A stretch of 64,000 nucleotides of DNA from VAZQ01 sp963725185 (GTDB taxonomy: Bacteria; Pseudomonadota; Alphaproteobacteria; Rhizobiales; Xanthobacteraceae): NCBI GenBank assembly GCA_963725185.1, contig CAVRXO010000004.1:124001-188000 (forward strand), in the 5' to 3' direction. The translations under genes were made by a program, and so were the position numbers. Of the stretch, positions 55,486 to 63,806 are shown in pieces. The first letter of the stretch is position 1, and every line of letters starts with the position of its first letter. Below the pieces are notes generated by a model, which searched no databases, had not been told where the DNA came from, and saw nothing but the letters and a program-made list of their open reading frames with translations.

Positions 55486-56499
55486 TCACGCCGTCGTCAG
55501 CTTCATCAGCTGGAAGGCGGCGCGGCCCATCAAGGCGTAGGGATTGCCCAGCGTCTCCTGCGTCTCGAAGTGATTGTAGCCTTGGCCGACCCGCAGCTCG
55601 ACCGGCTTGCCGGCCGCCTTCACGGCCGCGGCAAAGTCGCGCGTCTGGCGCTGGAACTCGGGTGTCTCCAGCGTACCGTGGGTGAGGATGAGCGGCGTGT
55701 GCAGCCGGTCGAGATGGCGCTGCGCGCTCAGCTCCTGCTCCATCGCGTCGGTGAACTTGACATATTCGGAGCGCTTGGACATCCGCACCGGCTTCAAGTC
55801 GTACATGCCGCTGCCCAAAAGCGCGCCCTTGAGGATGTCGAGCGGCAGGCCCTCGCGCGCCCAATCGGTGATGACGATGCAGCCGCCGAGATGGCCGCCG
55901 GAGGAATGGCCGGCGAGATAGAGCGCGTTGGGATCGCCACCGAAGCTTGCGGCATTCTTGTAGACCCAGCCGACCGCGCGGCGCACCTGCTCGACCATCG
56001 GGAAGAGATCGCCGCCGGCCTCGATCACATTGATGAAGTCGGGCGTCACCACATGCGCGCCGGCATTGACGAACGGCTCGGCCAGGAAGGCGTTCTCGGA
56101 GGCAACGCCGTTGCGCCAGGCACCGCCGTGGATGAAAACGAGGGTTGGGGCGTTCGGCCGCTTGGTGCGGTAGATGTCGAGCTTCTCCACTTCGGTCGGC
56201 CCGTAGGCGGCGCGTTGCGGCGGTCCCAGGATCGAGAGCGCGAGCTTGCTGGCGGCCCGGCGCCGTTCGGCGAGGGTGCCCTGGTTGAAGGCATAGACCG
56301 ATTGGTCGTAGGCGTCGTCGAGCTCCTGCTGGTCGAGGTCGAGCCATACCCGCGGGCCCTTGACGTGCGGCGGCGGCGGACCAGCGCAGCGCTGCGCCGC
56401 CGCCGGCTCGCCAGTGAGCGCGAGTGCGCCGGCCGCGGCGCCGGCAAACAAGGCTCGTCGCGAAAACCCGCCATGCGATGCGTGATCGTGCCCGTCCAT
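55486..56499 (-). CDS. Secreted alpha/beta hydrolase (kynurenine-formamidase-like), copy 1
   Basis: 337 residues. A twin-arginine-like signal (SRRALFAGAAAGALALTGEP) points to export. The hydrolase part has VFIHGGAWRNG (HGG oxyanion loop), LYLAGHSSGGHLGG (GHSxGG nucleophile elbow), LKPVRMSKRSEYVKFTDAMEQEL and YNHFETQETLGNPYALMGRAAF with a likely catalytic His. This is an esterase/formamidase of the HGG class. ATG 56497-56499 follows GGGAGG; the longer frame runs into an intergenic palindrome. A paralogue without the signal lies at 57346 on the other strand, so one is periplasmic and one cytoplasmic. Confidence 0.85.
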   Translation of the reverse strand: MDGHDHASHGGFSRRALFAGAAAGALALTGEPAAAQRCAGPPPPHVKGPRVWLDLDQQELDDAYDQSVYAFNQGTLAERRRAASKLALSILGPPQRAAYGPTEVEKLDIYRTKRPNAPTLVFIHGGAWRNGVASENAFLAEPFVNAGAHVVTPDFINVIEAGGDLFPMVEQVRRAVGWVYKNAASFGGDPNALYLAGHSSGGHLGGCIVITDWAREGLPLDILKGALLGSGMYDLKPVRMSKRSEYVKFTDAMEQELSAQRHLDRLHTPLILTHGTLETPEFQRQTRDFAAAVKAAGKPVELRVGQGYNHFETQETLGNPYALMGRAAFQLMKLTTA

Positions 56500-56839
56500 G
56501 ATGTCCTCCCTTGCCGTGCCAGCATCATATGCGCCGAACATGGCCGCCACCATAGCGCCGCCGCCGGCCGTGTGAAGGCATTGCCACATCCGCTCATTCC
56601 CGCGGACGCGGGGATCCAGACTTTGCCAAATTGCATGGACGTTCAAGGGGGCAAAGGCTGGATCCCCGCGTCCGCGGGGATGAGCGGGTGGAGAAGCTCG
56701 TCCTTCATCAGTTTTCTTCACACGCTCATCAGCAGCGCGGCTGCCGGGCGGCAGCGGCGTACCTGGCGGCTCCCTTATCTGATACGGCAGGCGGCGACCG
56801 ATGCCGACCCAACGATCATCTTACAATTGAGGAGCAAGC
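56500..56839. other. Divergent intergenic region with palindrome
   Basis: 340 bases between the hydrolase and the GlcG-like gene. No gene is supported. It is dominated by the palindrome at 56589-56688. Confidence 0.5.
56589..56688. repeat. Large inverted repeat (REP/BIME-like)
   Basis: Two 31-base arms (56589-56619 and 56658-56688) are complementary with two mismatches, centred on CCGCGGACGCGGGGATCC-type sequence, with a 38-base loop. The core GGATCCCCGCGTCCGCGG is a widespread intergenic palindrome in soil alphaproteobacteria. Confidence 0.75.
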
Positions 56840-57238
56840 ATGCGCGACAAACCGTCCCTGACAGCCGCCGACGCCGAAGCCGCGGTGAACGCCTGCAAGG
56901 CGGAGGCGCAAAAGCACAAATGGAATGTGTCGATCGCGGTGCTCGACGAGGGCGGCTTCCTGCTCGCCCTCCATCGCATGGACGGCGCCCCGCCGGTCTC
57001 GGCCGAGGTCGCGATCGGCAAGGCCCGCACCGCCGCCATGACCAGGCGTCCCAGCAAGTTCTTCGAGGATCGGGTTAAGGAACGGCCGGGCTTCGCCAGT
57101 TTCCCCGCCGGCATCCTGATCCAGGGCGGCTTGCCGATCATGCACAGAGGCGAATGCGTCGGCGCCGTCGGCGTCTCGGGGGTGCAGTCCCACGAGGACG
57201 AGCAGATCGCGCAGGCCGGCGTCAACGCGCTCGGCTAG
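56840..57238 (+). CDS. GlcG/HbpS-family protein
   Basis: 132 residues. The domain reads LTAADAEAAVNACKAEAQKHKWNVSIAVLDEGGFLLALHRMDGAPPVSAEVAIGKARTAAM, then FPAGILIQGGLPIMHRGECVGAVGVSG, the hallmarks of the GlcG/HbpS family (small-molecule or heme-binding, often beside catabolic oxidoreductases). ATG 56840 follows GAGGAGC. It lies between the two paralogous hydrolases; a shared pathway is possible but unproven. Confidence 0.88.
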   Translation: MRDKPSLTAADAEAAVNACKAEAQKHKWNVSIAVLDEGGFLLALHRMDGAPPVSAEVAIGKARTAAMTRRPSKFFEDRVKERPGFASFPAGILIQGGLPIMHRGECVGAVGVSGVQSHEDEQIAQAGVNALG

Positions 57239-57345
57239 GCAAGCGGCACCGCCGTTCACGGGCCTTCACTCCCCGCCACCGCGACACGCCCCCGCCGGGC
57301 GTGGTAAGTCCCGCGGCCTAAAAGCAATCACCGGAGCCGTGACCC

Positions 57346-58302
57346 ATGTCCGACAGCAGCGTGTTGAACCCGCAACGCGAGCGCGACGAGGCCGAGCGCA
57401 AGGGCGCGCCGGCGCCGCGTGCCAAGGGGCCGCCGGTGTGGCTCGACATGGACCAGCAGGAGCTCGACGCCGCCTACGACCAGAGCAAGTACGCCCCCAA
57501 CCAGGCGCAGATCCAGGAACGGCGTCTCACCGCCAGCGCGCGGGCGCGCGCCGCTTTGGGCGAGCCCCTGCGCCTCGCCTACGGGACGAGCGAGATCGAA
57601 AAGCTCGACGTCCACCGGAGCGCCCAGGCCAACGCCCCGGTCAACGTCTTCATCCACGGCGGGGCCTGGCGCAATGGCCGTTCCGCCGATTTTGCCTACC
57701 TGGCGGAGATCTTCGTGCGGGCCGGCGCCCACAGCGTCATTCTCGATTTCACCAATATCGAAGGCGCCGGCGGCAACCTGGTGACCATGGCGCGCCAGGT
57801 CCGCAGCGCCGTGGCCTTCGTCTACCGCAACGCGGCGAGCTTCGGCGGCGATCCCAACCGGCTCTACGTCAGCGGCCATTCCTCCGGCGGCCATCTCGCC
57901 GGCACGGTGGTGACCGCCGACTGGGATAAGGATTTCGGCCTGCCCGCCGACGTGGTGAAAGGCGGCCTGTTGTGCTCGGGCATGTACGACTTGAAGCCGG
58001 TGCGGCTCTCGGCCCGCTCCAATTACGTCAAGTTCACCGACGAGATCGAGCAGGAGCTGAGCTCCATCCGTCATCTCGACCGGCTCGCTTGCCCGCTGAT
58101 CGTGGGCTACGGGACCTACGAGACGCCGGAGTTCCAGCGCCAGGCGCGCGACTTCGCCGCCGCCCTGCAGGCGGCCGGCAAGCCGGCCCAGCTCCTGGTC
58201 GGCGAGGGCTACAACCATTTCGAAATGCTGGAGACGCTGGCCAATCCCTACGGACTGCTCGGCCGCGCCGCGCTCGCGCAGATGCGGCTCCCGAGCGGCT
58301 AG
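57346..58302 (+). CDS. Alpha/beta hydrolase (kynurenine-formamidase-like), copy 2
   Basis: 318 residues, no signal peptide. It parallels the protein at 55486-56499 along the whole length: VWLDMDQQELDAAYDQSKYAPNQ, VFIHGGAWRNG, LYVSGHSSGGHLAG, YDLKPVRLSARSNYVKFTDEIEQEL and YNHFEMLETLANPYGLLGRAAL. The same HGG and GHSxGG elements are present. ATG 57346 (MSDSSVLNPQ) has a weak CCGGAG-like site. It is a cytoplasmic hydrolase; the substrate is unknown. Confidence 0.87.
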   Translation: MSDSSVLNPQRERDEAERKGAPAPRAKGPPVWLDMDQQELDAAYDQSKYAPNQAQIQERRLTASARARAALGEPLRLAYGTSEIEKLDVHRSAQANAPVNVFIHGGAWRNGRSADFAYLAEIFVRAGAHSVILDFTNIEGAGGNLVTMARQVRSAVAFVYRNAASFGGDPNRLYVSGHSSGGHLAGTVVTADWDKDFGLPADVVKGGLLCSGMYDLKPVRLSARSNYVKFTDEIEQELSSIRHLDRLACPLIVGYGTYETPEFQRQARDFAAALQAAGKPAQLLVGEGYNHFEMLETLANPYGLLGRAALAQMRLPSG

Positions 58303-58632
58303 CCCGAGCTCCGCGCGCGACCTGAATGGGGATGCGCCGGCCGGCCCCAATCGCGCCGAATTCGGCAATGTCGGCATTGCGGCGGCGGCTGCGACCGGGC
58401 AGAATGCAAAGGGCACGACATCGCATCGGGATTGTCGGACCGGACATCGGACCGCGGAGGTCCGGATCCGGTCGCTAAGCCCGACAGGATCAAACCCGTC
58501 GTGATCTACCCTGCCATGCGCTACCCTGCCGTGAGCTACTCAGTAATGCGCCAATCTACAACGAGCTCGGTTTGCATGAAGCGAGCAGAAGACGTCCAGC
58601 CTGAAAATGGGAAGAGACCACAGGAGCATGAG
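58303..58632. other. Intergenic region before CxxCH protein
   Basis: 330 bases without a supported gene. Contains two short direct repeats of CTACCCTGCC (around 58507-58530). The start of the following gene at 58633 is set by its ribosome site. Confidence 0.4.
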
Positions 58633-60798
58633 ATGAAAACCAAGAGTCGACTTTATTTGAGCGTGGCGGCGGTTGCCGTCGCGGCATTCATGAGTGCGCC
58701 GTCCGCGCTTCGCGCCCAGCAGGCCGCCAGTCCGGCGATCCATGTCGGCGCGAACGATCTCGGCGGCGTGGTCACCGGGCCGACCGGGCCGGAGGCGGGC
58801 GTTTGGGTGATCGCGGAGACGACCGATCTCGGGACCAAGATGTCCAAGATGGTGGTCACCGACGATCAGGGCCGCTACGTGCTGCCCGACCTGCCGAAGG
58901 CCAACTACAACGTTTGGGTGCGCGGCTACGGGCTCGTCGATTCCGCCAAGGTGCAGACCGCCCCCGGCAAGACGCTCAACCTCACCGCCGTGAAGGCGCC
59001 GAGCGCCGCTGCCGCCGCGCAGTACTATCCGGCCATCTACTGGTTCGCGATGATGAAGATTCCGGACAAGAGCCAGTTCCCCGGCACCGGTCCGAACGGC
59101 AACGGCATCAGCCCGGCCATGAAGGACCAGGGCGAATACCTCGACATGGTCAGGACCGACGGCTGCGTCACCTGCCATCAGCTCGGCAACAAGGCGACGC
59201 GCGAGATCGAGCCGCAGCTGGGCACGTTCAAGACCGGTTTCGAGGCATGGACGCGCCGCGTCCAATCCGGCCAGGCCGCCACCAACATGATCAACAATCT
59301 CGATCGCATGGGCACCAACGGCGCCCTGAAGATGTTCGGCGATTGGACCGACCGGATCGCGGGGGGCGAACTGCCGGCCTCGCAGCCGCAGCGGCCGCAG
59401 GGCATCGAGCGCAACGTCGTCGTGACGGTGTGGGACTGGGCGAGCCCCTCGGCCTACCTGCATGACGAGATCTCGACCGACCGGCGCAATCCCACCGTCA
59501 ACGCCAACGGACCGCTGTTCGGCTCGACCGAGAACAGCACCGACAACCTGCCGGAGTTCAATCCGGCGCAGAACACCATCACCCAGGTCAAGATCCCGGT
59601 GCGCGACCCCAAGACGCCGAGCACCAAGGACGATCCGGTGCTGGCGCCCTCGCCGTATAATGGCCCGGACGGCCTCTGGGACAGCCAGGCGGTGGTGCAC
59701 AACCCGATGTATGACGAGCAGGCGAACGTCTGGTTCACCGCCCGCATCCGTCCCGCCGCCAATCCGGACTTCTGCAAGAAGGGCTCGGACCTGGAATTGG
59801 CGAAGCTCTTCCCGATCGCCACGTCGGGCCGCCAGCTGGCGATGCTCGATCGCAAGACCGGCAAGTTCACGCTGATCAATACCTGCTTCCCGACCCATCA
59901 CCTGGAGTTCGGCTACGACAAGAACGATACGCTGTGGACCAGCGCCGGCGGCCCGCAGGCCAACGTGGTGGGCTGGCTCAACACCAAGATGTTCCGCGAG
60001 ACCGGCGACGAAGCGAAGTCGCAGGGCTGGACGGCGCTCATCGTCGACACCAACGGCAAGGGCAAGCGCGAGGGTGAGTACACCGAGCCCAACCAGCCGG
60101 TCGATCCCACCAAGCAGCACCGCATCAATGCGGCCTTCTACGGCGTCTCGCCGAGCCCGGCCGACAACTCGGTGTGGGGCTCCTCGCTCGGCTATCCGGG
60201 CTCGATGATCCGGCTCGATCCGGGCTCGAACCCGCCCGACACCGCGCTCGCCGAAATCTACAACGTTCCGGCGCCCGGCTATTCGCCGCGCGTCATGAAC
60301 ATCGACAGCAAAGGCGTGGTGTGGACCTCGCTCGCGAGCGGCCATCTGGCAAGCTTCGACCGCACCAAGTGCAAGGTCCTCAACGGCCCGACCGCGATCG
60401 GAAACCAGTGCCCCGAGGGCTGGACGCTCTATCCGTATCCCGGCCCGCAATTCGCGGGTGTGACCGATCCGGGCAGCGCCGAGGCGAGCTACGGCACCTG
60501 GGTCGACCAGCATGACACGCTTGGCCTGGGCAAGGACGTGCCGGTCTCGACCGGCAACGAGAACGAGGGCCTGCTGGCTCTGGTCGACGGCAAGTTCGTC
60601 ACGTTGCGGGTGCCGTACCCGATGGGCTTCTATGCCAAGGGCATGGACGGCCGCATCGACGACGCCAGCGGCGGCTGGAAGGGCCGCGGCATCTGGACGA
60701 CGACCGGCAATCGCACGCCGTTCCACCTGGAAGGCGGCAAGGGCAATCTGCCCAAGGTCGTGCACTTCCAGATGCGGCCCGATCCGCTCGCCGACTGA
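58633..60798 (+). CDS. Periplasmic protein with CxxCH site and carboxypeptidase-regulatory-like domain
   Basis: 721 residues. A signal peptide (SRLYLSVAAVAVAAFMSAPSALRAQQ) is followed by a carboxypeptidase-regulatory-like beta domain (LGGVVTGPTGPEAGVWVIAETTD...DDQGRYVLPDLPKANYNVWVRGYG). TDGCVTCHQLG (near residue 178) is a c-type heme site. The remaining 500 residues look like a beta-propeller with repeated VWTSLASGHLASFDRTK and DTLWTSAGGPQANVVGW patterns, like virginiamycin-B-lyase-type proteins. It is probably an exported redox protein or dehydrogenase-like enzyme of unknown substrate. ATG 58633 follows GGAGCATGAG. Its 3' end is in a tandem repeat and is followed by a strong terminator. Confidence 0.75.
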   Translation: MKTKSRLYLSVAAVAVAAFMSAPSALRAQQAASPAIHVGANDLGGVVTGPTGPEAGVWVIAETTDLGTKMSKMVVTDDQGRYVLPDLPKANYNVWVRGYGLVDSAKVQTAPGKTLNLTAVKAPSAAAAAQYYPAIYWFAMMKIPDKSQFPGTGPNGNGISPAMKDQGEYLDMVRTDGCVTCHQLGNKATREIEPQLGTFKTGFEAWTRRVQSGQAATNMINNLDRMGTNGALKMFGDWTDRIAGGELPASQPQRPQGIERNVVVTVWDWASPSAYLHDEISTDRRNPTVNANGPLFGSTENSTDNLPEFNPAQNTITQVKIPVRDPKTPSTKDDPVLAPSPYNGPDGLWDSQAVVHNPMYDEQANVWFTARIRPAANPDFCKKGSDLELAKLFPIATSGRQLAMLDRKTGKFTLINTCFPTHHLEFGYDKNDTLWTSAGGPQANVVGWLNTKMFRETGDEAKSQGWTALIVDTNGKGKREGEYTEPNQPVDPTKQHRINAAFYGVSPSPADNSVWGSSLGYPGSMIRLDPGSNPPDTALAEIYNVPAPGYSPRVMNIDSKGVVWTSLASGHLASFDRTKCKVLNGPTAIGNQCPEGWTLYPYPGPQFAGVTDPGSAEASYGTWVDQHDTLGLGKDVPVSTGNENEGLLALVDGKFVTLRVPYPMGFYAKGMDGRIDDASGGWKGRGIWTTTGNRTPFHLEGGKGNLPKVVHFQMRPDPLAD

Positions 60799-60844
60799 TC
60801 GGCTCATTCGCCGACTGATCGGCCGGTTCGCCGACTGATCAGCG
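60788..60844 (+). repeat. 20-bp tandem repeat across the stop codon
   Basis: Three near-copies of TCGCCGACTGATCGGC-type units (60788-60807, 60808-60827, 60828-60844). The first unit carries the end of the CxxCH protein (LAD-stop). The later units repeat that end out of any gene, so slipped-strand duplication is likely. Confidence 0.75.
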
Positions 60845-60851
60845 AGAACAC

Positions 60852-60885
60852 GCCGCCCGGCCGCAAGGCCGGGCGGCTTTTTATT
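60852..60885 (+). terminator. Rho-independent terminator after CxxCH protein
   Basis: An 11-bp stem GCCGCCCGGCC/GGCCGGGCGGC (60852-60862 with 60867-60877), GCAA tetraloop and TTTTTATT tail. Confidence 0.92.
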
Positions 60886-60942
60886 GCGGCGCCAACTGCT
60901 CCAGGCGGATTCTCCGGCAGCCGCGCGGCGGGCGAGCGGCCC

Positions 60943-60961
60943 TTAAGAAGTTCTTTACCAT
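60943..60961 (+). promoter_or_regulatory. CtrA box upstream of coiled-coil gene
   Basis: TTAA-gaagttc-TTTACCAT differs from the full box in one base. It overlaps the upstream in-frame ATG at 60960, so the gene more likely starts at 61023. Confidence 0.55.
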
Positions 60962-61022
60962 GTCTCGGGCAGTATCTCGCGGCTTAACAATTTGGAAAGC
61001 CTCCCGAAGGGCGGATCACCAT

Positions 61023-61544
61023 ATGCAATGGCTCCGAGAACACATGCGCAATCACATTGACGGCGAAGCTGCAGTCGAGCCAAGCGACAAGGTCTTGAAT
61101 TTCCGGCGCGACCCTGCGGCGCCGGCCAGGCATCAGGATACCGAGGCGGTGGAGCTCGTCTATCAGGCCGCCGACGTGGTCCGCGGCGTCCAGGACCGCG
61201 CGGCCCAGATGGAGGCGCGGGCCGAGGACTTGGTCAAGCGGGCGATCGAGAAGCTGCAGATCGCGGAGGAGCGCATTCGCTCCGCCGAGGTCGAGCAACG
61301 TGCCGCCGAAGCCGGCTTGAACGAGGCCACCGCCCGCATCCAAGCCGCCGAGAAGGCTCTGCAACGGGCGCAATCGCGCATCGCCGCGGTCGAGGCCCAG
61401 CTATCGGCCGCCGAGCTGCGAGCGCGCGCCGCCGAAGCGCGCGCCGCCGAAGCCGAGAAGGCACTCAGGCGCATCGAGCATGCGATCCGCACCCAGATCC
61501 TCGAGGCCGGCCGCGCGCCTGCGCGCAAGGCGGCTGCAGCCTGA
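61023..61544 (+). CDS. Coiled-coil protein of unknown function
   Basis: 173 residues. After MQWLREHMRNHIDGEA and VLNFRRDPAAP, the protein is a long continuous Ala/Glu/Arg helix (about 45-160; AEERIRSAEVEQRAAEAGLNEATARIQAAEKALQ). No membrane segment or signal. The start at ATG 61023 is preferred because the upstream ATG lies in a CtrA box and homologues commonly begin at this point. It may be a cytoskeletal or polar scaffold under CtrA control (inference). The family is not one I can name. Confidence 0.65.
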   Translation: MQWLREHMRNHIDGEAAVEPSDKVLNFRRDPAAPARHQDTEAVELVYQAADVVRGVQDRAAQMEARAEDLVKRAIEKLQIAEERIRSAEVEQRAAEAGLNEATARIQAAEKALQRAQSRIAAVEAQLSAAELRARAAEARAAEAEKALRRIEHAIRTQILEAGRAPARKAAAA

Positions 61545-61759
61545 CAGGCTGAAGCGGTCTGGCCCATTGCCCGCACCGGCGTCCCCATGCGGGCCCGGGC
61601 CGGCCGTGGCAAGCGGTAGGGTTGTATCGGGCGAGGTTCCTGCGGCCCTCACCGGGGCGCCAGCCCCCGCCAGAGAAGAAATTGCCGGCTTCGCATTAAC
61701 GACTTCGTATCTTGGATGGCTTACCAATCTCGCCATAAGCGGCCCGGGGAGAAGGACCC

Positions 61760-61924
61760 ATGAAGGCGTCTTTAATCCGTTTTCGGCGTGGAGTTTCGGG
61801 CGCGACTGCCATTGAATACTCGATGATCGCGGCCGGTATTGCGCTTGCAATCGTGGCGAGCATTAACTCGCTGGGCGCGTCGGTCGACGGCATGTGGGGC
61901 AGCGTTCTCAGCGCTCTTAAATAA
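61760..61924 (+). CDS. Flp/Fap-type pilin subunit
   Basis: 54 residues: MKASLIRFRRGVSGATAIEY, then a hydrophobic helix SMIAAGIALAIVASINSLG and a short tail ending LSALK. The GATAIEY stretch is the class IVb prepilin cleavage signature (cut after G, E at +5), so it is a Flp pilin. It has GGGGAGAAGGA before the ATG. No cpa/tad assembly genes are in the window, so the gene is an orphan here. In Caulobacter pilA is CtrA-controlled; only a single TTAA (61697) lies upstream. Confidence 0.85.
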   Translation: MKASLIRFRRGVSGATAIEYSMIAAGIALAIVASINSLGASVDGMWGSVLSALK

Positions 61925-62026
61925 ATAGCGGACGCGCGGCCGCTGCGGATCCTGCGCAGGGCAGGCCCCTGACCGCCGCCATCTTCCGCTGCCGCCACCA
62001 CCGGGCGCGCCGCGCAGCCGCAGGCC

Positions 62027-62230
62027 TCACGCAGCCTCGGTTTTTGTTGCTTTGCGAAATGTCGTGCGGATGACCTGGGTCCCGCAGCGCTCGCAGGCGT
62101 AGGTGGAATCTTCCAGGTCCGACGGGGGTTTAGTGGGGGCGATGTTGCGAAAAACCAGCCGCCCGGTGCAGACCGGGCAAGGCATGATCAGGGACGGCAA
62201 CTGAGAAGATGCAACCGTTTTCTGGCGCAT
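62027..62230 (-). CDS. Small zinc-ribbon protein
   Basis: 67 residues: MRQKTVASSQLPSLIMPCPVC, then about 27 residues to ACERCGTQVIRTTF. Two CxxC pairs suggest a single zinc ribbon. The ATG 62228-62230 follows GGAGGG at good distance and is preferred to a longer start. Cytoplasmic; function unknown. Confidence 0.6.
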   Translation of the reverse strand: MRQKTVASSQLPSLIMPCPVCTGRLVFRNIAPTKPPSDLEDSTYACERCGTQVIRTTFRKATKTEAA

Positions 62231-62561
62231 CCAAGCCCTCCAACGCACGATATATCAATTTTTGGTGTCATTTGGCCGAGAGTCAAGGATTTTTTGTGCG
62301 CTGCACACATTGCGTCGCGGCAAAGGTCGCAAAAGGAGAGTTTTTGCAACCGCAACCCGGTCTCAAGACCAGCGGAGCGCGGGTGGTGGCGCCGGGCATC
62401 GATGGGCGGCGCTCTCGTCGCGACCCGGGCCGTTCAAAAGCAGAGCCTGGAGCGGTCAGGGCCGGGACAAGTGCTGGGTGGTCTTGGGTGGTGTTATGCA
62501 GAACCTCAACGCGTCCGGAAGCTGCGCGCGGAAAAGAATTCAGCTCAATTGTAAATTCAGC
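62231..62561. other. Intergenic region without a supported gene
   Basis: 331 bases between the zinc-ribbon gene start and the next small gene. Open frames lack ribosome sites. Includes most of the tandem 17-base repeat at 62537-62570. Confidence 0.45.
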
Positions 62562-62570
62562 TCAATTGTA
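62537..62570. repeat. 17-bp direct tandem repeat at gene end
   Basis: AATTCAGCTCAATTGTA occurs twice in a row (62537-62553, 62554-62570), covering the stop codon of the small secreted protein gene on the minus strand. Confidence 0.8.
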
Positions 62571-62819
62571 AAGGTGGCAGTTGGGCTCCACGTACCAGTT
62601 TCCATTCCGCCCGCGGACGAAACCATAAACCGCCCTGGCCAAGGCGGGGTTGCCGAAAATCTCCGGGTGATAAGCCGGATTGACTCCGTCCAGGCTGCAC
62701 GGCTTCACAAACCCTCCGCGAAAATTGCGGCCATCGAAAAACGACCAGGCAGAGCTGGTGCCGAGCACTCCCAAGACAGCGGCAGCTGCAAGCACCACGG
62801 CGGCTTTCCTTCCACGCAT
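62562..62819 (-). CDS. Small secreted protein with DGVNPAYH motif
   Basis: 85 residues. A signal peptide (RKAAVVLAAAAVLGVLGTSSA) is followed by WSFFDGRNFRGGFVKPCSLDGVNPAYHPE and ALARAVYGFVRGRNGNWYVEPNC, with two cysteines that could pair. ATG 62819 follows AAAAGGAGACC. The DGVNPAYH...YGFV pattern recurs as DGVNPAFH...YGYV in the gene at 63523, so the two are related. I do not know the family; probably a short periplasmic or secreted peptide. Confidence 0.65.
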   Translation of the reverse strand: MRGRKAAVVLAAAAVLGVLGTSSAWSFFDGRNFRGGFVKPCSLDGVNPAYHPEIFGNPALARAVYGFVRGRNGNWYVEPNCHLYN

Positions 62820-63522
62820 GTCGGTCTCCTTTTCTTGTTGCCGGCGCCATCATTCGCAACGTGGTTGCTTGATCCAAATTCAACAAGGACCGTGCAAACC
62901 AGATTCGTTTGAAACCGCCGCATGGCGATCAGCCGTTCGCCCCGAGAGGTAGGCTGGTGGAGACTCTCGTGTCGTGCCGACCCAAGTTGTGTCGATGCAG
63001 GGAAGTTGGGTCGAGCCGTGATTGGCGATGAAGACAAGCGGGCCGTCAGGAGCGCCCCGCGCCGCAAGGCGTCGCCGGCGCGGCTCCCCGGCAATTCGGC
63101 CCGCACCAAAGGGAAGAGCCCCGGCATCTGATCGAACGCTGAAAACGCCGGGGCTCTTGGCGTCCCCGGTCCAACGGGTGTTCCAGGATCGCCACAAACT
63201 CTATGTCGGCTACCCGACATCGGCTCGTCAAGGGGCTGGGACCAGGAGGTGACCAGGAGGGCGCCGGTCTTCGCTCCACCGCTCGCCTCCAGCGGGGCCT
63301 CTGCACGCGGGTTGCCGTTAAGAACGATGGGCCGCGTCGCCGGCGGAATCAGCGTCGCCAAGAGCAACGCGGGGCGCATTGACTATACAACTTTGTAATG
63401 TGGGCCGATTTTACGAGAAGACTACAGTTTCCATCCAAATGATTACGGCATTGGACCCTTATCTTGATCGTCAAACACCGCCATATCACGCGCTGTTACT
63501 GACACAGCCATGGAGATAAAAA
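62820..63522. other. 703-base region without a supported gene
   Basis: Open frames on both strands here look like GC-driven noise and lack ribosome sites or recognisable domains. The last 160 bases (63360-63520) are markedly A+T-richer than the rest and should contain the promoter of the small secreted gene at 63523. Confidence 0.4.
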
Positions 63523-63741
63523 ATGTTGACCAAGATTGCACTCGCGACCGCCCTCACCATCGGGGCTGCTTCTGTCGCGCTGGCGGCCAATGAGAATGAT
63601 ACGACCGGCGGCTATCGTGAGTTGGGCGCCGGCGGCGTCGTCACCGATGGCGTCAATCCGGCCTTCCACCGGTCCTTGCGCGCCCACGGCGGCGCCAATG
63701 CGTATGGCTACGTGCAGGCCCCGGCGCACAAGACCAAGTAA
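63523..63741 (+). CDS. Small secreted protein with DGVNPAFH motif
   Basis: 72 residues. A signal peptide (TKIALATALTIGAASVALAA) leaves a mature chain of about 50: NENDTTGGYRELGAGGVVTDG, then VNPAFHRSLRAHGGANAYGYVQAP. GGAGATAAAAA precedes the ATG. It resembles the protein at 62562-62819 in the DGVNPAxH and YGxV parts but lacks the cysteines. A strong terminator follows. Function unknown. Confidence 0.65.
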   Translation: MLTKIALATALTIGAASVALAANENDTTGGYRELGAGGVVTDGVNPAFHRSLRAHGGANAYGYVQAPAHKTK

Positions 63742-63776
63742 AGCTCTTTGCCCAGGACGAAGCGACCTGGCGACAA

Positions 63777-63806
63777 AGCCCCAGCATCCCTGCTGGGGCT
63801 TTTTTC
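63777..63806 (+). terminator. Rho-independent terminator
   Basis: A 10-bp stem AGCCCCAGCA/TGCTGGGGCT (63777-63786 with 63791-63800), TCCC loop and a T run. It ends the small secreted gene 35 bases after its stop. Confidence 0.92.

Noticed and set aside
56500..56721. 74-codon N-terminal extension of the exported hydrolase
   Set aside because: It is translated from the large palindrome; the GGAGG site and signal peptide place the start at 56499.
62705..63379. 224-codon minus-strand frame overlapping the small secreted gene
   Set aside because: No ribosome site or known motif, and it overlaps a better-supported gene in another frame.
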